From JAHECW01 sp964641415 (lineage in GTDB: Bacteria; Acidobacteriota; Thermoanaerobaculia; Thermoanaerobaculales; Sulfomarinibacteraceae): a DNA stretch of 64,000 nt. Below the pieces are notes generated by a model. That model was given only the letters and a program-made list of their open reading frames with translations, searched no databases and was not told the DNA's origin. Within the stretch, counting starts at the first letter, position 1, and each line of letters begins with the position of its first letter. The DNA is taken from the NCBI GenBank assembly GCA_964641415.1, contig CAZXMW010000004.1, positions 62,001-126,000 of the forward strand, written 5' to 3'. This document shows positions 34,480 through 44,331 of the stretch, piece after piece. The position numbers and the translations under genes were made by a program.

Positions 34480-35259
34480 GTGACGGGATCCGGGCGCCCC
34501 TTCGACCTGGACCGGCTCGCCTCACTGCTTGCCGGCGACGGTCGAGTCCCGGCCGAGCGGACCCGGCTCGTCGAGCTGATTGGCCTGCTGGCCGGACGGC
34601 CCGACCCACCGGACGCCGGGCTGTTTCCTCGCTACCGCGAGCTCCGGCACGCCCTGCTCGACGCCTGCCGCGGCGGTGACGGCGAGCTCCTCGAGGAGCG
34701 CTTTCTCGAGCTCTACGCCCACCTCCACATGCACGAGGCGCCGTACACCCGCGCCGAGCGGCAGCGAGTCGACGCGACCGGCGGCTACTGGGCCCACGCC
34801 GGCGGCCTGAGCCCGATCCTGCGCGCCGCGGACTGGATCCGCCCGGCCACGGACAGCGTCGACCTGGGCGCCGGCAATGGGCTTCAGGGACTGCTCATGC
34901 AGCGACTCTACCCCCATCGGCGTCTCTGCCAGATCGAGATCTCGGGCGCTATGGTCGAGATCGGACGACGGCTCCAGGACTGGCTCTCGATTCCGGAAGA
35001 GCGGGTCGAATGGCGAGTTGCCGACGTCACCGCGACCCCGCTCGGCGGTTGGGACTTCGTCTACCTCTACCGGCCGGTCCGTCCGGACGGACCCGGACGC
35101 AGCTTCTACGAGCGCCTCGTCCGGGCCCTGAGCGCCGAACGTCGAGAGGTCGTGATCTTCAGTATCGCCGACTGCCTTCGCGAGTTTCTGCCGCCGGTCT
35201 TCGAACGCATCGACTCGGACGGCCACCTGACGTGGTACCGCAAGGCGGTGAGCCGTTAG
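34480..35259 (+). CDS. Class I SAM-dependent methyltransferase
   Basis: A 259-residue cytoplasmic enzyme with motif I VDLGAGNGLQG near residue 127, the acidic residue of motif II in QIEISGAM and the motif III strand (VADVTATP followed by WDFVYLYRPV). The N-terminal ~100 residues are helical and unlike small-molecule methylases I can name. The substrate is unknown. GTG 34480 begins 22 bases after the AMIN-type gene, so the two are probably co-transcribed. The gene ends directly at a structured intergenic element. Confidence 0.75.
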   Translation: MTGSGRPFDLDRLASLLAGDGRVPAERTRLVELIGLLAGRPDPPDAGLFPRYRELRHALLDACRGGDGELLEERFLELYAHLHMHEAPYTRAERQRVDATGGYWAHAGGLSPILRAADWIRPATDSVDLGAGNGLQGLLMQRLYPHRRLCQIEISGAMVEIGRRLQDWLSIPEERVEWRVADVTATPLGGWDFVYLYRPVRPDGPGRSFYERLVRALSAERREVVIFSIADCLREFLPPVFERIDSDGHLTWYRKAVSR

Positions 35260-35394
35260 CTCGTTTTCGTCCGGAAACGGCGCTTTTTGGCAATCTCGGC
35301 GTCAGATTACGAATTTCCTTGTGCGGCGTACAGAAGTACGCCTCCGCGTACATTCTGATCTTCCTTGACCTTGCACAAAAACCCCTCGTTTCCG
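35260..35394. repeat. Structured intergenic element with central hairpin
   Basis: A ~135-bp element between a plus-strand stop and a minus-strand stop. Its ends are near inverted copies (CTCGTTTTCGTCCGGAAACG and CTCGTTTCCG with CTTTTTGGCAA / TTGCACAAAAA inside), and its centre is a perfect hairpin GGCGTAC-AGAA-GTACGCC (35325-35342). The base composition and internal symmetry look like a mobile palindromic unit rather than a terminator. The rest of the gap to 35503 shows nothing I recognise. Confidence 0.5.
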
Positions 35395-35503
35395 AATCGA
35401 GAACTGCGCAGTCCCCATCGGGGTTTCCGGATGGGAACTAGCTCTCGGCATTGAGGCGTGTCGCCGGAGCGACTTGCGTTCGAGGGCTCACAGCCGGCAG
35501 ATT

Positions 35504-37661
35504 TCAGTGCTCATTGCTCTCGACAACGATCGCCGAAAGGTCGTCTGCGGTGATCCCATCGCCGAGACGGCAGTCCGGATTGCCCGGAGCGTCGTGGCCG
35601 AAGATGTGGGCCACCGACGGCTCGAGATCGTCGCTGTCCACCGCCAGGTCGTAGTTGGCGTCGCACGGCTCGGCGGCCACCACCTCGACGCTGATCGCCG
35701 CCTGGTTGTCGCCCGGATCGGTGTCGCACTCCCAGGCCTCGACGAGCACGGTGTTCGTCACGATTCCTGTGGCCACCGTTTCCACCCCGATCAGCGGCTG
35801 CCAGACCGCCCCGGGCGCCAGACCTGAAATCGTGCACTCGACGGTGCCGCCGATCAGAACGCATTCCGGCGACGACAGATCGGGCCGGAACATCAGCTCC
35901 GCCGGCAGCCAGTCGGTGACAACGAGGTCGGTCGCCGATACCGCCGAGGCGTTGGTCACGGCGGCTTCGAACACGAGATCGTAGCCGACGGACACCGGAT
36001 CGGCGCTCGCCGACTGGTCGATGCTCAGCTGAGTTCCCATACAGATCACGTCGAGCTCCAGGTCGTTCGCACCGACGTCAACCGACCACGCCAGCAGGGA
36101 CTGCAGCAGTGGCAGCGAGACCTGGTCGAACCACCCGTCGAGCTGATTGAAGGTCAGGATCCGGTGGCGATCACCGACGCTCGGATGGTACGGAGGATCG
36201 AGGCTGACCTCCAGCGTTCCGCCCGCCCCGAGCGTTCCGCCGACATCGAGGCGGTCGAGATCGACACCCGGGTTGACGCCGCCGGCGTCAATCTCGACTG
36301 TCGCCTGTGAACCCAAAGTGACCGACCCATGGATGGTGAACAGGCCGATCGGCTGCCCGGGGCTCAGCACGCCGTTGTAGACCACGCTCGCGGCGTTCGC
36401 CACGTCGAACTGGCCGTCGCCCGACACGGTCCCACCAACGAGGTTTTCGAAGTCGGCCCCGTCGACCACGACCAGACCTCCGCCGAGGATGGTCAAGAAA
36501 CCGCGGTTGGACAACCCCAGCGCGGCGAGCTCCTGCGACGAGCCGCCGACCCGGATGGTGCCGCCGGTCGCCACCGTGATCGAACCGTAGTTGGTGAAGT
36601 TCGACGCCGCCTCGATGAGCTGCGTCGTACCGCCGACCCGAATCGTGCCGCCGGTCGCCACCGTGATCGAACCGTAGTTGGTGAAGTTCGACGCCGCCTN
36701 NNNNNNNNNNNNNNNNNNNNNNNNNNNNNNNNNNNNNNNNNNNNNNNNNNNNNNNNNNNNNNNNNNNNNNNNNNNNNNNNNNNNNNNNNNNNNNNNNNNC
36801 CGCGACCCCGCCGAGATCGATGACGAGTTCGGCGCCCGAGACATCGACGCTGCCGCCGATCTGGTTGCTGTGCGACGCCCCGTCCGCGGCGATCCGCAAA
36901 CCCGGACCGCCGACGTCGAGGAGTCCGCGGTTGACGATCTCGGCGCGCAGCTCGGGCGGCGTGCAGCTGGTTCCTTCAGTCGCCCGGACAGTGATCGTCC
37001 CGTCGACCGCGTTGACCAGCGGACCGGACACGACGGTGATTCCCTGGGTTCCACCGTTGCCAAGCACCAGCTCACCCCGGTTCTCAAAACCGTTGGCGAT
37101 GGTCAGCCAACCCCCCACCGTGCCCTCAATGACGATCGAGGATCCGGGGTAGGTCTTGAGGTTGCCGTTGAGAGAGCTGGCGCCCTCGACCTTGAGCTCG
37201 CCGTGAAGCTCCAGGTCGAGAGAGATTGTCGAGGCCTCGATCTTGAGCTTCGAGCGGACGTCGACCGCCCCGCCCTCGTCGCTGCGGAGCTCGGCGCCGT
37301 CCTCCACCTTCAGCCCTGCTGCGCCCGACACCAGACCGGGACCGTTCAGGGTGAATGCCGTGCCCTCGATGACCAAAATGGGATTGTCGTCCGGCCCGCT
37401 GATCTCGAGGCCGGCGACCGTCACCGGCAGCTCGGCCGCCACCTGGTAGTCGCCACCTTCGAGAATGCACGCGACGTCGGTCGGTCCCGGGATGCCGTGC
37501 GGAACCCAGTTTTCGTCCGCGTGCCAGCTGCCGCTGTCATCGAGAGCGAACACCTTGGTGCACGGCAGGGTCTGGGCATCCGCGGGAACGGGGCACAAAC
37601 CGAATCGGCACACTGTCAGTGTGACGACCGCCCCCCGTCGCCATGTGCGCCAACTCGACAT
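35504..37661 (-). CDS. Secreted repeat-rich surface protein interrupted by assembly gap
   Basis: Starts at ATG 37661 (GGGGGAG upstream, TACAAT box at 37710-37715), with a signal peptide to about residue 30. A passenger of autotransporter-like beta-helix sequence follows. Next come near-identical 29-residue (87-bp) repeats containing NYGSITVATGGTIRVGG, a DUF11-type repeat (QSASADPVSVGYDLVFEAAV) and a dockerin-like end. The known parts on both sides sum to exactly 686 codons, so one gene is continuous if the true gap is a multiple of three. The apparent frame change is caused by the 100-N placeholder. The likely role is adhesion or surface display. Confidence 0.75.
36530..36699 (-). repeat. 87-bp tandem coding repeats at the assembly gap
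   Basis: At least two near-identical 87-bp units (period measured from GTGCCGCC at 36558 to 36645) run into the gap. Each encodes 29 residues containing NFTNYGSITVATGGTIRVGG. The repeat is probably why the assembly broke here. Confidence 0.85.
36700..36799. other. Assembly gap (100 Ns)
   Basis: One hundred N characters, a conventional placeholder. The real length is unknown and should be a multiple of three if the surrounding gene is intact. Confidence 0.99.
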
Positions 37662-37740
37662 TCCAGCGCTCCCCCGGGCCGCAGCCGTTCCTGGACCCGA
37701 CAGAAAACTATTGTACCAGGATCCCCGGCGACGAATCGAA

Positions 37741-40700
37741 TCAACCGCCGTCGAGACGATCCCGAGCTGCCGCCGCTCGATTCGCGACCAACAGCCAGCC
37801 CCGGGCCTCGGCCTTCTGCGCCACCGCTTCGAGCACCCGCCGGGCATCGGACGATCGGCCCGAGGCGCGCAGGAGATCGGCGCGCGCGAGTTCGGCCTCA
37901 AACTCCATCGCGAGGTTCGGCTGGGCCCGCGCGGTCTCGACGACCTCGTCGAGCGAGCCGGTCGCCGCATCGAGATCGCCCCGGAGCCTGAGCGCTCGCG
38001 CTTCGTTGACCCTCAGCGCGAGCTGTGTCATGGGGTTCGACGCGCCTTCCAACTCCCGAAGCCGCGTCATCGATCGCTCGGCGCCCGCCAGATTGCCGGC
38101 CTTGAGCTGAGCCTCGGCGAGGTAGTTGAGGGCGTCGGCCTCGAGTGCACGCCGCTCCTGCCGGGCCATGACCTCGACGGTCCGCTGCAGCTCCGCGGCG
38201 ACGTCGGCGAGATCTCGACGGCCGAGATCCGCCTCGGCCAACCCGATTCCGGCGAGCGCGAACTCGCTCTCCGCGAGCGCGCTGTGTTTGAGCTCTCGCC
38301 GGAGGTCGCGGGCCTCCTCGTGCCGCGTGCGGGCCGCCCCGATGTCGCCCTGGGTCAGCAGCACCTCGGCAAGCCCGAAGAGCGCCTCCGCGAGGCCCTC
38401 GCGGTTGTCCTGAATCCGGTGCAGGCCCGCCGCTTCCTCGAAGTAGCGGCGGGCGCCCTCGAGATCGCCGCGCGCCGCCTCGACCCGCGCGAGATTCGCG
38501 ACCACCGCGGCCTCGCGCCCGGCCATGCCGAGCGACCTGAACTCGGTCAACGCCTGCCGGAAGCTGTCGATCGCAGCGGACAGATCCCCCGACCACATCT
38601 GCACCAGGGCGAGATTGTTCAGGGCGTCCGCCGCGCCGCTTCGATTTCCGATGTCCCGCTGCAGCTCGTAGGCGCTTCTGAACGCGCTGCCGGCTTCGGG
38701 AAGGGCTCCCTGGTGAATCCGGATGCTTCCGAGCAGGTTGAGCCCGTCCGCCTCGGTGACCCTGGCCCCGATCTGGCGGGCAGTCTCCAGGCTCGCGCCG
38801 ACCTCGGCGATCGCTTCCTCCACCTCACCGCGGCTGGCATGGGCCAGTGCGAGCGCGTAGTGCGCCGTCGCGACCCCGTCACGGTTTCCCATATCGGACA
38901 TCAGTCGACGTGCCGTGTCGATTTCGACCACGGCGCGATCGATGGCGCCGGCGGACCGCAACGCGCTGCCCAGCGCGAGGCGCGCCCGTGCCTCGAGCGA
39001 TGCCGAGCCCAGCCGCCGGCCTGCCTCGATCGCGCGTCGCGCCGCGGCTTCCTGACGGGCCGCGTCGCCCGCCGACTCCGCTGCGGAGGCCTCGGCGAGA
39101 TCGATCCGCGGGTCGGAATCGAGTGGTGGCGGAAGCCGGCGCAGCTCGTCGATCGTGGTCAGGGCGTCGTTGACGCGATTGGCGAGCACCTGCGCTTCGG
39201 CCAAGTCGATGCCGTACTCCGGGTTGTCCGGGTACACCGTCCACAACGACTCGAAAGTCTCCACGGCCTCGGACCATGAACCCGCCATCATTTCGCGTCG
39301 GCCCCTGATCTGGAGCGCGATCTCGCGGTCGAGATCGACGGCCAGCTCGACTGCACGGGTCGACGCGGCGACAGCTTTGGCGCTGAAGCCGAGCCGGTAC
39401 CACGAGGCGGCGAGCTCGATCCAGACGACCGCGGAGTCGGGCGCGAGCTCCGCCGCCCGCTCGAGCCTGCTCCGCGCGCCGCCGGGATCGAACGACTGCA
39501 ACCGCGCAACACCCTCGGCGTACAGCCGCGCCGCCTCGGGGTCGGTGGGAAACGCATCGCTCGTCACCGACTCTGCAACCACGTCGAGTCCGAGCAGAAG
39601 CCGGATCTCGGCCGCGGAATCGCGCGCCAACATGACCAGGTCGTTCGCCGGGCCGGTCACCGGAGGCACGATGATGATCTGGTCGGCGCCGATGTCCTGA
39701 ATCCGAGAGTCGAGCCGGATCGTGGCCTCGGCGCCGTCGCCGAACACCGCGTACGACCCGAGGACGATGAGATCGGACGCCAAGAGGTTTCGAAGCCGTC
39801 CCGCGGTCTGCGCGCCGAGGGTCGTCGTCCTCTCGATTCCGAGCTCCACCCGCGCCTGGGACACGCTCTCCCTGGGCACCGTGCGAACCGCACCGCCCTC
39901 GGCGAGCTCTGTGGTCAGAGCTTCCGCGAGCCAGGTCGAGATCCACTCCAGGTTCGGGTCGTTCTTGACGTTCTCGAAGCCGAGCACGGCCACCGCGCGA
40001 CGAACGACGACAGGTTCGCCGACCGGCGCCCGACCGTTCCAGGGTCGCCACCCGCCGATCGCGAAGGCGGCAGCGAGCGCCGCGAGGACTGCAACCAGCG
40101 CCGCGGCCAGACGGAGACCGCGGCTGCCGGCCAGCCGTCGCCAGCTCCGCCGGGGCAGCTGTCGGTCGCCGGCGAGCACCTGCGGGATCGCGGCAACCTC
40201 GGGAAACCTGTCCTCCGGCGCCTTTTCGAGACAACGCAGGATGGTCTTCTCCCACCGCGGGGGGATCTCCGGGCTGCGCACGCTGGGCCGGGTCGGGGCG
40301 TCGCGGAGCTTGTTGAGAGCGATCTGGAAGGCGCTCTCGCCCTCGAATGCCTGAGCCCCGGTCAGCATCTCATACATCACCAGACCCAGCGCATAGACGT
40401 CCGACGCGGTCGTCGCCGGTCTGCCCTCGAGCTGTTCCGGCGACATGTAGGCCGGCGTGCCGAGAATCTCGCCGGTTCCCGTCACGGTCAGGTGAGCGGC
40501 GTCCGAGATCTGCGGCCTCGCGAGGCCGAAATCGGTGATGACGACCCGAGTGGCGTCACCCTCCGGCACCAGGAAGACGTTCGACGGCTTCAGGTCCCGG
40601 TGGACGATGCCCTTGCGATGGGCTGCCGCAAGCCCGTCAGCCAGCTGCTCGACCACGTCGAGAGCTTCGTCGGGCGCCAGAGTTCCCTGGCGCAGACGAG

Positions 40701-41118
40701 CCCGGAGCGAGATCCCGTCGAGAAGCTCCATGGTGAGAAAAACCACGTCGTCGCCGTCGGGCCGGACGTGGCGACCCAGGTCGAAGATCCGGCACACATT
40801 TCGGTGACTGACCTGCCGGGCGACCTGAATCTCGCGCCGGAACCGATCCAGGGCCGTCGTCTGGTCCTCGTTCTTGGGCAGGATCGTCTTGAGCGCGACC
40901 GACTCGCCGAGCTCGCGATCGTGAACCCGGTACACCTCCCCCATCCCGCCCCGGGCGAGAAACCGCTCGACGCGGTACCGGCCGGCGACCACGTCGCCGG
41001 CCTGAAACAGCGGGTCCCGGACCACGTCCGACTGCCGCAGCTCGACCGGACTGACATTGGTCAGCGTGCCGTCCCCGTCGTCCGGCAACCGGGGATCGTC
41101 CCGCGGCGGCTCAGCCAC
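37741..41118 (-). CDS. TPR-type Ser/Thr protein kinase (PknB-like), membrane-anchored
   Basis: A 1125-residue Hanks-type kinase. The catalytic domain (about 45-320) is complete: glycine loop ARGGMGEVYR, Lys77 in VALKT, HRDLKPSN at 173-180, DFG at 196-198 and TPAYMSPEQLEG. A transmembrane helix at about 335-356 leads to an outer part with a CsgG/TolB-N-like ~150-residue domain, then about ten TPR repeats. It should couple an outside protein-interaction domain to cytoplasmic phosphorylation. Its ATG overlaps the stop of the ThDP enzyme gene by eight bases, an unexpected partnership that ties the kinase to a metabolic operon. Confidence 0.9.
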   Translation of the reverse strand: MAEPPRDDPRLPDDGDGTLTNVSPVELRQSDVVRDPLFQAGDVVAGRYRVERFLARGGMGEVYRVHDRELGESVALKTILPKNEDQTTALDRFRREIQVARQVSHRNVCRIFDLGRHVRPDGDDVVFLTMELLDGISLRARLRQGTLAPDEALDVVEQLADGLAAAHRKGIVHRDLKPSNVFLVPEGDATRVVITDFGLARPQISDAAHLTVTGTGEILGTPAYMSPEQLEGRPATTASDVYALGLVMYEMLTGAQAFEGESAFQIALNKLRDAPTRPSVRSPEIPPRWEKTILRCLEKAPEDRFPEVAAIPQVLAGDRQLPRRSWRRLAGSRGLRLAAALVAVLAALAAAFAIGGWRPWNGRAPVGEPVVVRRAVAVLGFENVKNDPNLEWISTWLAEALTTELAEGGAVRTVPRESVSQARVELGIERTTTLGAQTAGRLRNLLASDLIVLGSYAVFGDGAEATIRLDSRIQDIGADQIIIVPPVTGPANDLVMLARDSAAEIRLLLGLDVVAESVTSDAFPTDPEAARLYAEGVARLQSFDPGGARSRLERAAELAPDSAVVWIELAASWYRLGFSAKAVAASTRAVELAVDLDREIALQIRGRREMMAGSWSEAVETFESLWTVYPDNPEYGIDLAEAQVLANRVNDALTTIDELRRLPPPLDSDPRIDLAEASAAESAGDAARQEAAARRAIEAGRRLGSASLEARARLALGSALRSAGAIDRAVVEIDTARRLMSDMGNRDGVATAHYALALAHASRGEVEEAIAEVGASLETARQIGARVTEADGLNLLGSIRIHQGALPEAGSAFRSAYELQRDIGNRSGAADALNNLALVQMWSGDLSAAIDSFRQALTEFRSLGMAGREAAVVANLARVEAARGDLEGARRYFEEAAGLHRIQDNREGLAEALFGLAEVLLTQGDIGAARTRHEEARDLRRELKHSALAESEFALAGIGLAEADLGRRDLADVAAELQRTVEVMARQERRALEADALNYLAEAQLKAGNLAGAERSMTRLRELEGASNPMTQLALRVNEARALRLRGDLDAATGSLDEVVETARAQPNLAMEFEAELARADLLRASGRSSDARRVLEAVAQKAEARGWLLVANRAAAARDRLDGG

Positions 41119-42832
41119 CCAGCCTCCTGGCCAGCGCCCGGACCAGCACCCGCAGCCGCTCGGACCAGCTGAACCGCCAGAAGTTGGTCGCCACCACGCC
41201 GCGGCTGAAGTAGGTCTTGTCCGAGTAGTCGATGGCGACCTCGAGGATGACCGGGGTCTTCTTCCGCACGAGACCGAGGGCGTGCGGGATCACCGAATCG
41301 AGCTCGGCGTCGCTGAGCACCCGGACGTACCTGCAACCCACCGCCTCGGCGATGAGCTGCACGCTGTAATCCGGCAGGACGCTGCAGGTCTGGCGGTTGA
41401 GCGGGATCTTCTGGAACTCGGCGATCAGGCCGTGCTTGCCGTCGCGCAGGACGCAGATCAGCGGCGCCGCGCCGTAGGTCGCGGCGGTCAGGGCCTCCAG
41501 ACCGGTCATCAGGAACGCCCCGTCGCCGGCCAGGGTCACGACGTCGCGGTCCGGGTTGGCGAACGCCGCGCCGATCGACGCCGGCACCGAGTACCCCATG
41601 CACGAGAAGTCGACCGGCCCGATGAAGCATCGGGGGTGGTTGAGTCGCAGGTGCTCCGCCGCCAGGAAGGTCCCATTGCCGCTATCGGTGGCGTAGATCG
41701 TGTCGTCGCCGCAGTGTCGCTGGAGCGACTCGAACAAGGCGTACGGGGTCACCCCGTCCTTCGACGGCGATCGCCGCCAGTCGCTGCGAACCCGTTCGTG
41801 GCCCTCGGCGATCTCGCGGGCGAGCTCGCCGAACGGCCGCCGACCCCGGATCAGGGCTGTCAGCGCGGCGAGGAACTTTCCGGCGTCCGCGGCCACGGCG
41901 ACCGTGGCCGGGACGTTGCGCCCGAGCACCTCCGGGTCGATGTCGACGTGGATCACGGTGTCCGGGAGCGACATGCCGTAGGAGCCGGTGGCGACCTCGC
42001 CGAAGCGGCAGCCCACGGCGAGCAGGCAGTCGGACCGCTCGACGATGGCTCGCGCGAAGGGCGGCGCCGCGCGTCCGATCCCGGTCCACAGCCAGAGCGG
42101 GTGGGACTCCGGAAACACGCCCTTGCCCTGAAAGGTCGTCATGACCGGCGCGCCGATCTGTTCAGCGAGAGTGATCAGCGCACGCCGCCCCCCGACCGCG
42201 CCGGCGCCGACATAGATCGTCGGTCGTGACGCCTCGCCGAGCAGCCGCGCCGCGCGCTCGACAAGATCGCGAGGCAGCGGTGTCTCGAGCTCGGGATCGT
42301 GGCGCCACGTCGGCGCCTCGACCTCCTGGGTCAGCATCATCAGATTGGCTGGAATTTCCACCGCCACCGGCCCGGACGGCGCCCGTCGCGCGATCTGGAA
42401 CGCGCTCCGGATGGTCGGGTAGATGTCGTCGGCGGTGGCGATCCGCATCGCCGCCTTGGTCACCGGTCGCAGCATGGCGATCTGGTCGATGTCGTGAAGC
42501 TGGTAGGCGGCCCCGGTGTCCCGTCGGATCCCGCACGCCAGCACAACCAGCGGCACCTGGTCCATGAAAGCCTCGGCGATTCCCGACATGCTGTGGGAGA
42601 CACCGGCCCCCGGGACCACGTTGAGTACACCGACCCGATCCGAGGTCCGCGACACCCCGTCGCCCATGAAGGCGCCCGCCACCTCCGACGTCACCAGGAT
42701 CGGCTGCAGCCCCGGCTCGTTGTCGAGAGCATCATAGAGCTCGATGTTGTGGGTGCCCGGAATTCCGAATGTGAAGGTCACTCCCTCGTCGGCCAGGGCC
42801 CGGGCGACGAGCTTGGAGCCGCGAATCTTCAT
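41111..42832 (-). CDS. Thiamine diphosphate-dependent enzyme (acetolactate synthase-like)
   Basis: A 573-residue ThDP enzyme of the three-domain type. The N-terminal PYR domain carries the catalytic Glu in TSEVAGAFMGDG near residue 49; the central domain resembles DHS; the C-terminal PP domain has the metal site GDGAF near 441. The usual Asn-Asn pair at the end of that motif is replaced by RDGKHG. It is not a clear acetolactate synthase: no small subunit or ilvC is near. It overlaps the GMC oxidoreductase gene by four bases and the kinase gene by eight. It may act on a 2-oxo or 2-hydroxy acid linked to the alcohol oxidized by the GMC enzyme. Confidence 0.8.
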   Translation of the reverse strand: MKIRGSKLVARALADEGVTFTFGIPGTHNIELYDALDNEPGLQPILVTSEVAGAFMGDGVSRTSDRVGVLNVVPGAGVSHSMSGIAEAFMDQVPLVVLACGIRRDTGAAYQLHDIDQIAMLRPVTKAAMRIATADDIYPTIRSAFQIARRAPSGPVAVEIPANLMMLTQEVEAPTWRHDPELETPLPRDLVERAARLLGEASRPTIYVGAGAVGGRRALITLAEQIGAPVMTTFQGKGVFPESHPLWLWTGIGRAAPPFARAIVERSDCLLAVGCRFGEVATGSYGMSLPDTVIHVDIDPEVLGRNVPATVAVAADAGKFLAALTALIRGRRPFGELAREIAEGHERVRSDWRRSPSKDGVTPYALFESLQRHCGDDTIYATDSGNGTFLAAEHLRLNHPRCFIGPVDFSCMGYSVPASIGAAFANPDRDVVTLAGDGAFLMTGLEALTAATYGAAPLICVLRDGKHGLIAEFQKIPLNRQTCSVLPDYSVQLIAEAVGCRYVRVLSDAELDSVIPHALGLVRKKTPVILEVAIDYSDKTYFSRGVVATNFWRFSWSERLRVLVRALARRLGG

Positions 42833-44331
42833 GACGCGAGCAGCTCCCCGGCCCGGTCTCGGATGTGCTCCGCGACGCGGTCGGCGAGGGCCATCACGGT
42901 GATGTAGGGGTTGATCTCGGACGCCCTCGGGAACAGAGCTGAGTCAGCGACGAACACGCGTCGCGTGCCGTGCACCCGGCCCCACTCATCGGTCACCGAG
43001 TCGGTCGCGTCCCGACCCATCCGGCAGCCGCCCATGATGTGCGCACTGGTCACCGAGATCTTACCCGGACGCACGTTGTCCCGCAGGATCAGCTCGTCGA
43101 CCCGGTCGGCGTCCTCCCGATCGATGAAGAACGACACGCCGGCGGGCGCGTGAACCCGACTGGCGCCGGCCGCGAAGAAGATCCGCGCCGACGCCGCCAT
43201 GCTCCGGTGGAGCGAGTCGAGGACCTCTGGACCCATGGTGTAGTCGATGACCGGTTCGCCCTCACGGTCGAGCGAGACTCGGTTGGATTCGACGGCCGGG
43301 TCGACGGCGAGCACCAGAATCATCTGCAGCCGGTCGAAGGCGCGCATCAGCTCCGAGTGCTCGGCGCCGAAGCCGATGAGGTTCTTCGACGTCGTGAACG
43401 GAAAGTACATGCAGGTCTCGAGAAGAAAGCGCTCGTTCTCGATGAACTCGTCGCAGTAGAAGCTCTTCGGGTGGCCGTGGAAGTTGGAGATCGGCGCCGG
43501 GTGCTCACCGACCAGGATGAGCGCCGGATGGAGCGTGAGGTACCGACCGAGCGTGGGAAGCGATGCGCCGAAGCCCGAGCGGAGCAGCAGCGCCGCGGAG
43601 TTGATTGCACCGCCGCAGACCACCACCACTTTGGCGTTGACGCGGTACGCGCCCGGCGCCCAGGCGGACGGCAGCCCGAAACCGGGGTCGGCGACATCCG
43701 CGTCGCAGCCGTTCTCGTCGACCCTGGTCACGCGGCAGTTGGTGACGACCTCGACGCCGGCGGCCTCTGCCGCCGGCAGCTGGACGCGGTGGGTGCCCTG
43801 CTTGGCTGCGTTCGGGCATCCAAGATTGCACAGGCTCGACGCCCGGCAGCCTTTGACGTTGATCGGAAACTGCCGGACCCGGTATCCGAGCTCGGCACAG
43901 CCGTCGCGGAACAGTCGGTTGTTGTCATTGAGCTCGGACTCGTCGAGGAGGTGGACGTTGTTCTCCTCGAGGTACTTCGTCGACCGCCGGTGCAGGTCGT
44001 CGTAGCCGAGGCCCGGAACGTCCCAACGCTCCACCACGCGCTCAGGCATGGTCAGCGAGGTCCCGGTGTAGACCACCGTCGAGCCGCCGTAGGCGCGACC
44101 GTAGGCCATGGTCAGGGTCCGGTCCCGGGTCAGGACGCCACCCGAGTCGAAGTAGAGCTGGCGCGCCATCTCGACCTCGCGCCCGGTGTAGGCGTCGTCG
44201 GCGAGCTTGGGCCCCCACTCGAGCACCGCGATCCGTCGACCGCTCGCGGCCAACGGTGCGAGCTCCTTGGCGACCGCGCCACCGCCCGCACCGGAGCCGA
44301 TGATCACGATGTCGTACGTCACCTCAGCCAC
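42829..44331 (-). CDS. GMC-family FAD alcohol oxidoreductase
   Basis: A 500-residue flavoenzyme. The dinucleotide-binding motif is IGSGAGGGAVAKEL (residues 11-24) and the C-terminal part has GGCRMGRDATDSVTDE, the GMC H/N motif region ending SEINPYITVMALADR. A middle segment CNLGCPNAAKQGT resembles long-chain alcohol oxidases and cholesterol oxidase-like members, where this Cys-rich patch is typical. Expected reaction: oxidation of a hydrophobic primary alcohol. The gene overlaps the small subunit gene upstream by eight bases and the ThDP enzyme downstream by four, forming one transcription unit. Confidence 0.88.
   Translation of the reverse strand: MAEVTYDIVIIGSGAGGGAVAKELAPLAASGRRIAVLEWGPKLADDAYTGREVEMARQLYFDSGGVLTRDRTLTMAYGRAYGGSTVVYTGTSLTMPERVVERWDVPGLGYDDLHRRSTKYLEENNVHLLDESELNDNNRLFRDGCAELGYRVRQFPINVKGCRASSLCNLGCPNAAKQGTHRVQLPAAEAAGVEVVTNCRVTRVDENGCDADVADPGFGLPSAWAPGAYRVNAKVVVVCGGAINSAALLLRSGFGASLPTLGRYLTLHPALILVGEHPAPISNFHGHPKSFYCDEFIENERFLLETCMYFPFTTSKNLIGFGAEHSELMRAFDRLQMILVLAVDPAVESNRVSLDREGEPVIDYTMGPEVLDSLHRSMAASARIFFAAGASRVHAPAGVSFFIDREDADRVDELILRDNVRPGKISVTSAHIMGGCRMGRDATDSVTDEWGRVHGTRRVFVADSALFPRASEINPYITVMALADRVAEHIRDRAGELLAS

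Noticed and set aside
36288..37087. Frameshift in the surface-protein gene
   Set aside because: The frame change falls exactly at the 100-N placeholder; flanks sum to a whole number of codons.
41111..42832. Naming the ThDP enzyme ilvB
   Set aside because: No small subunit or branched-chain genes are near, and the C-terminal cofactor motif differs from acetolactate synthase.
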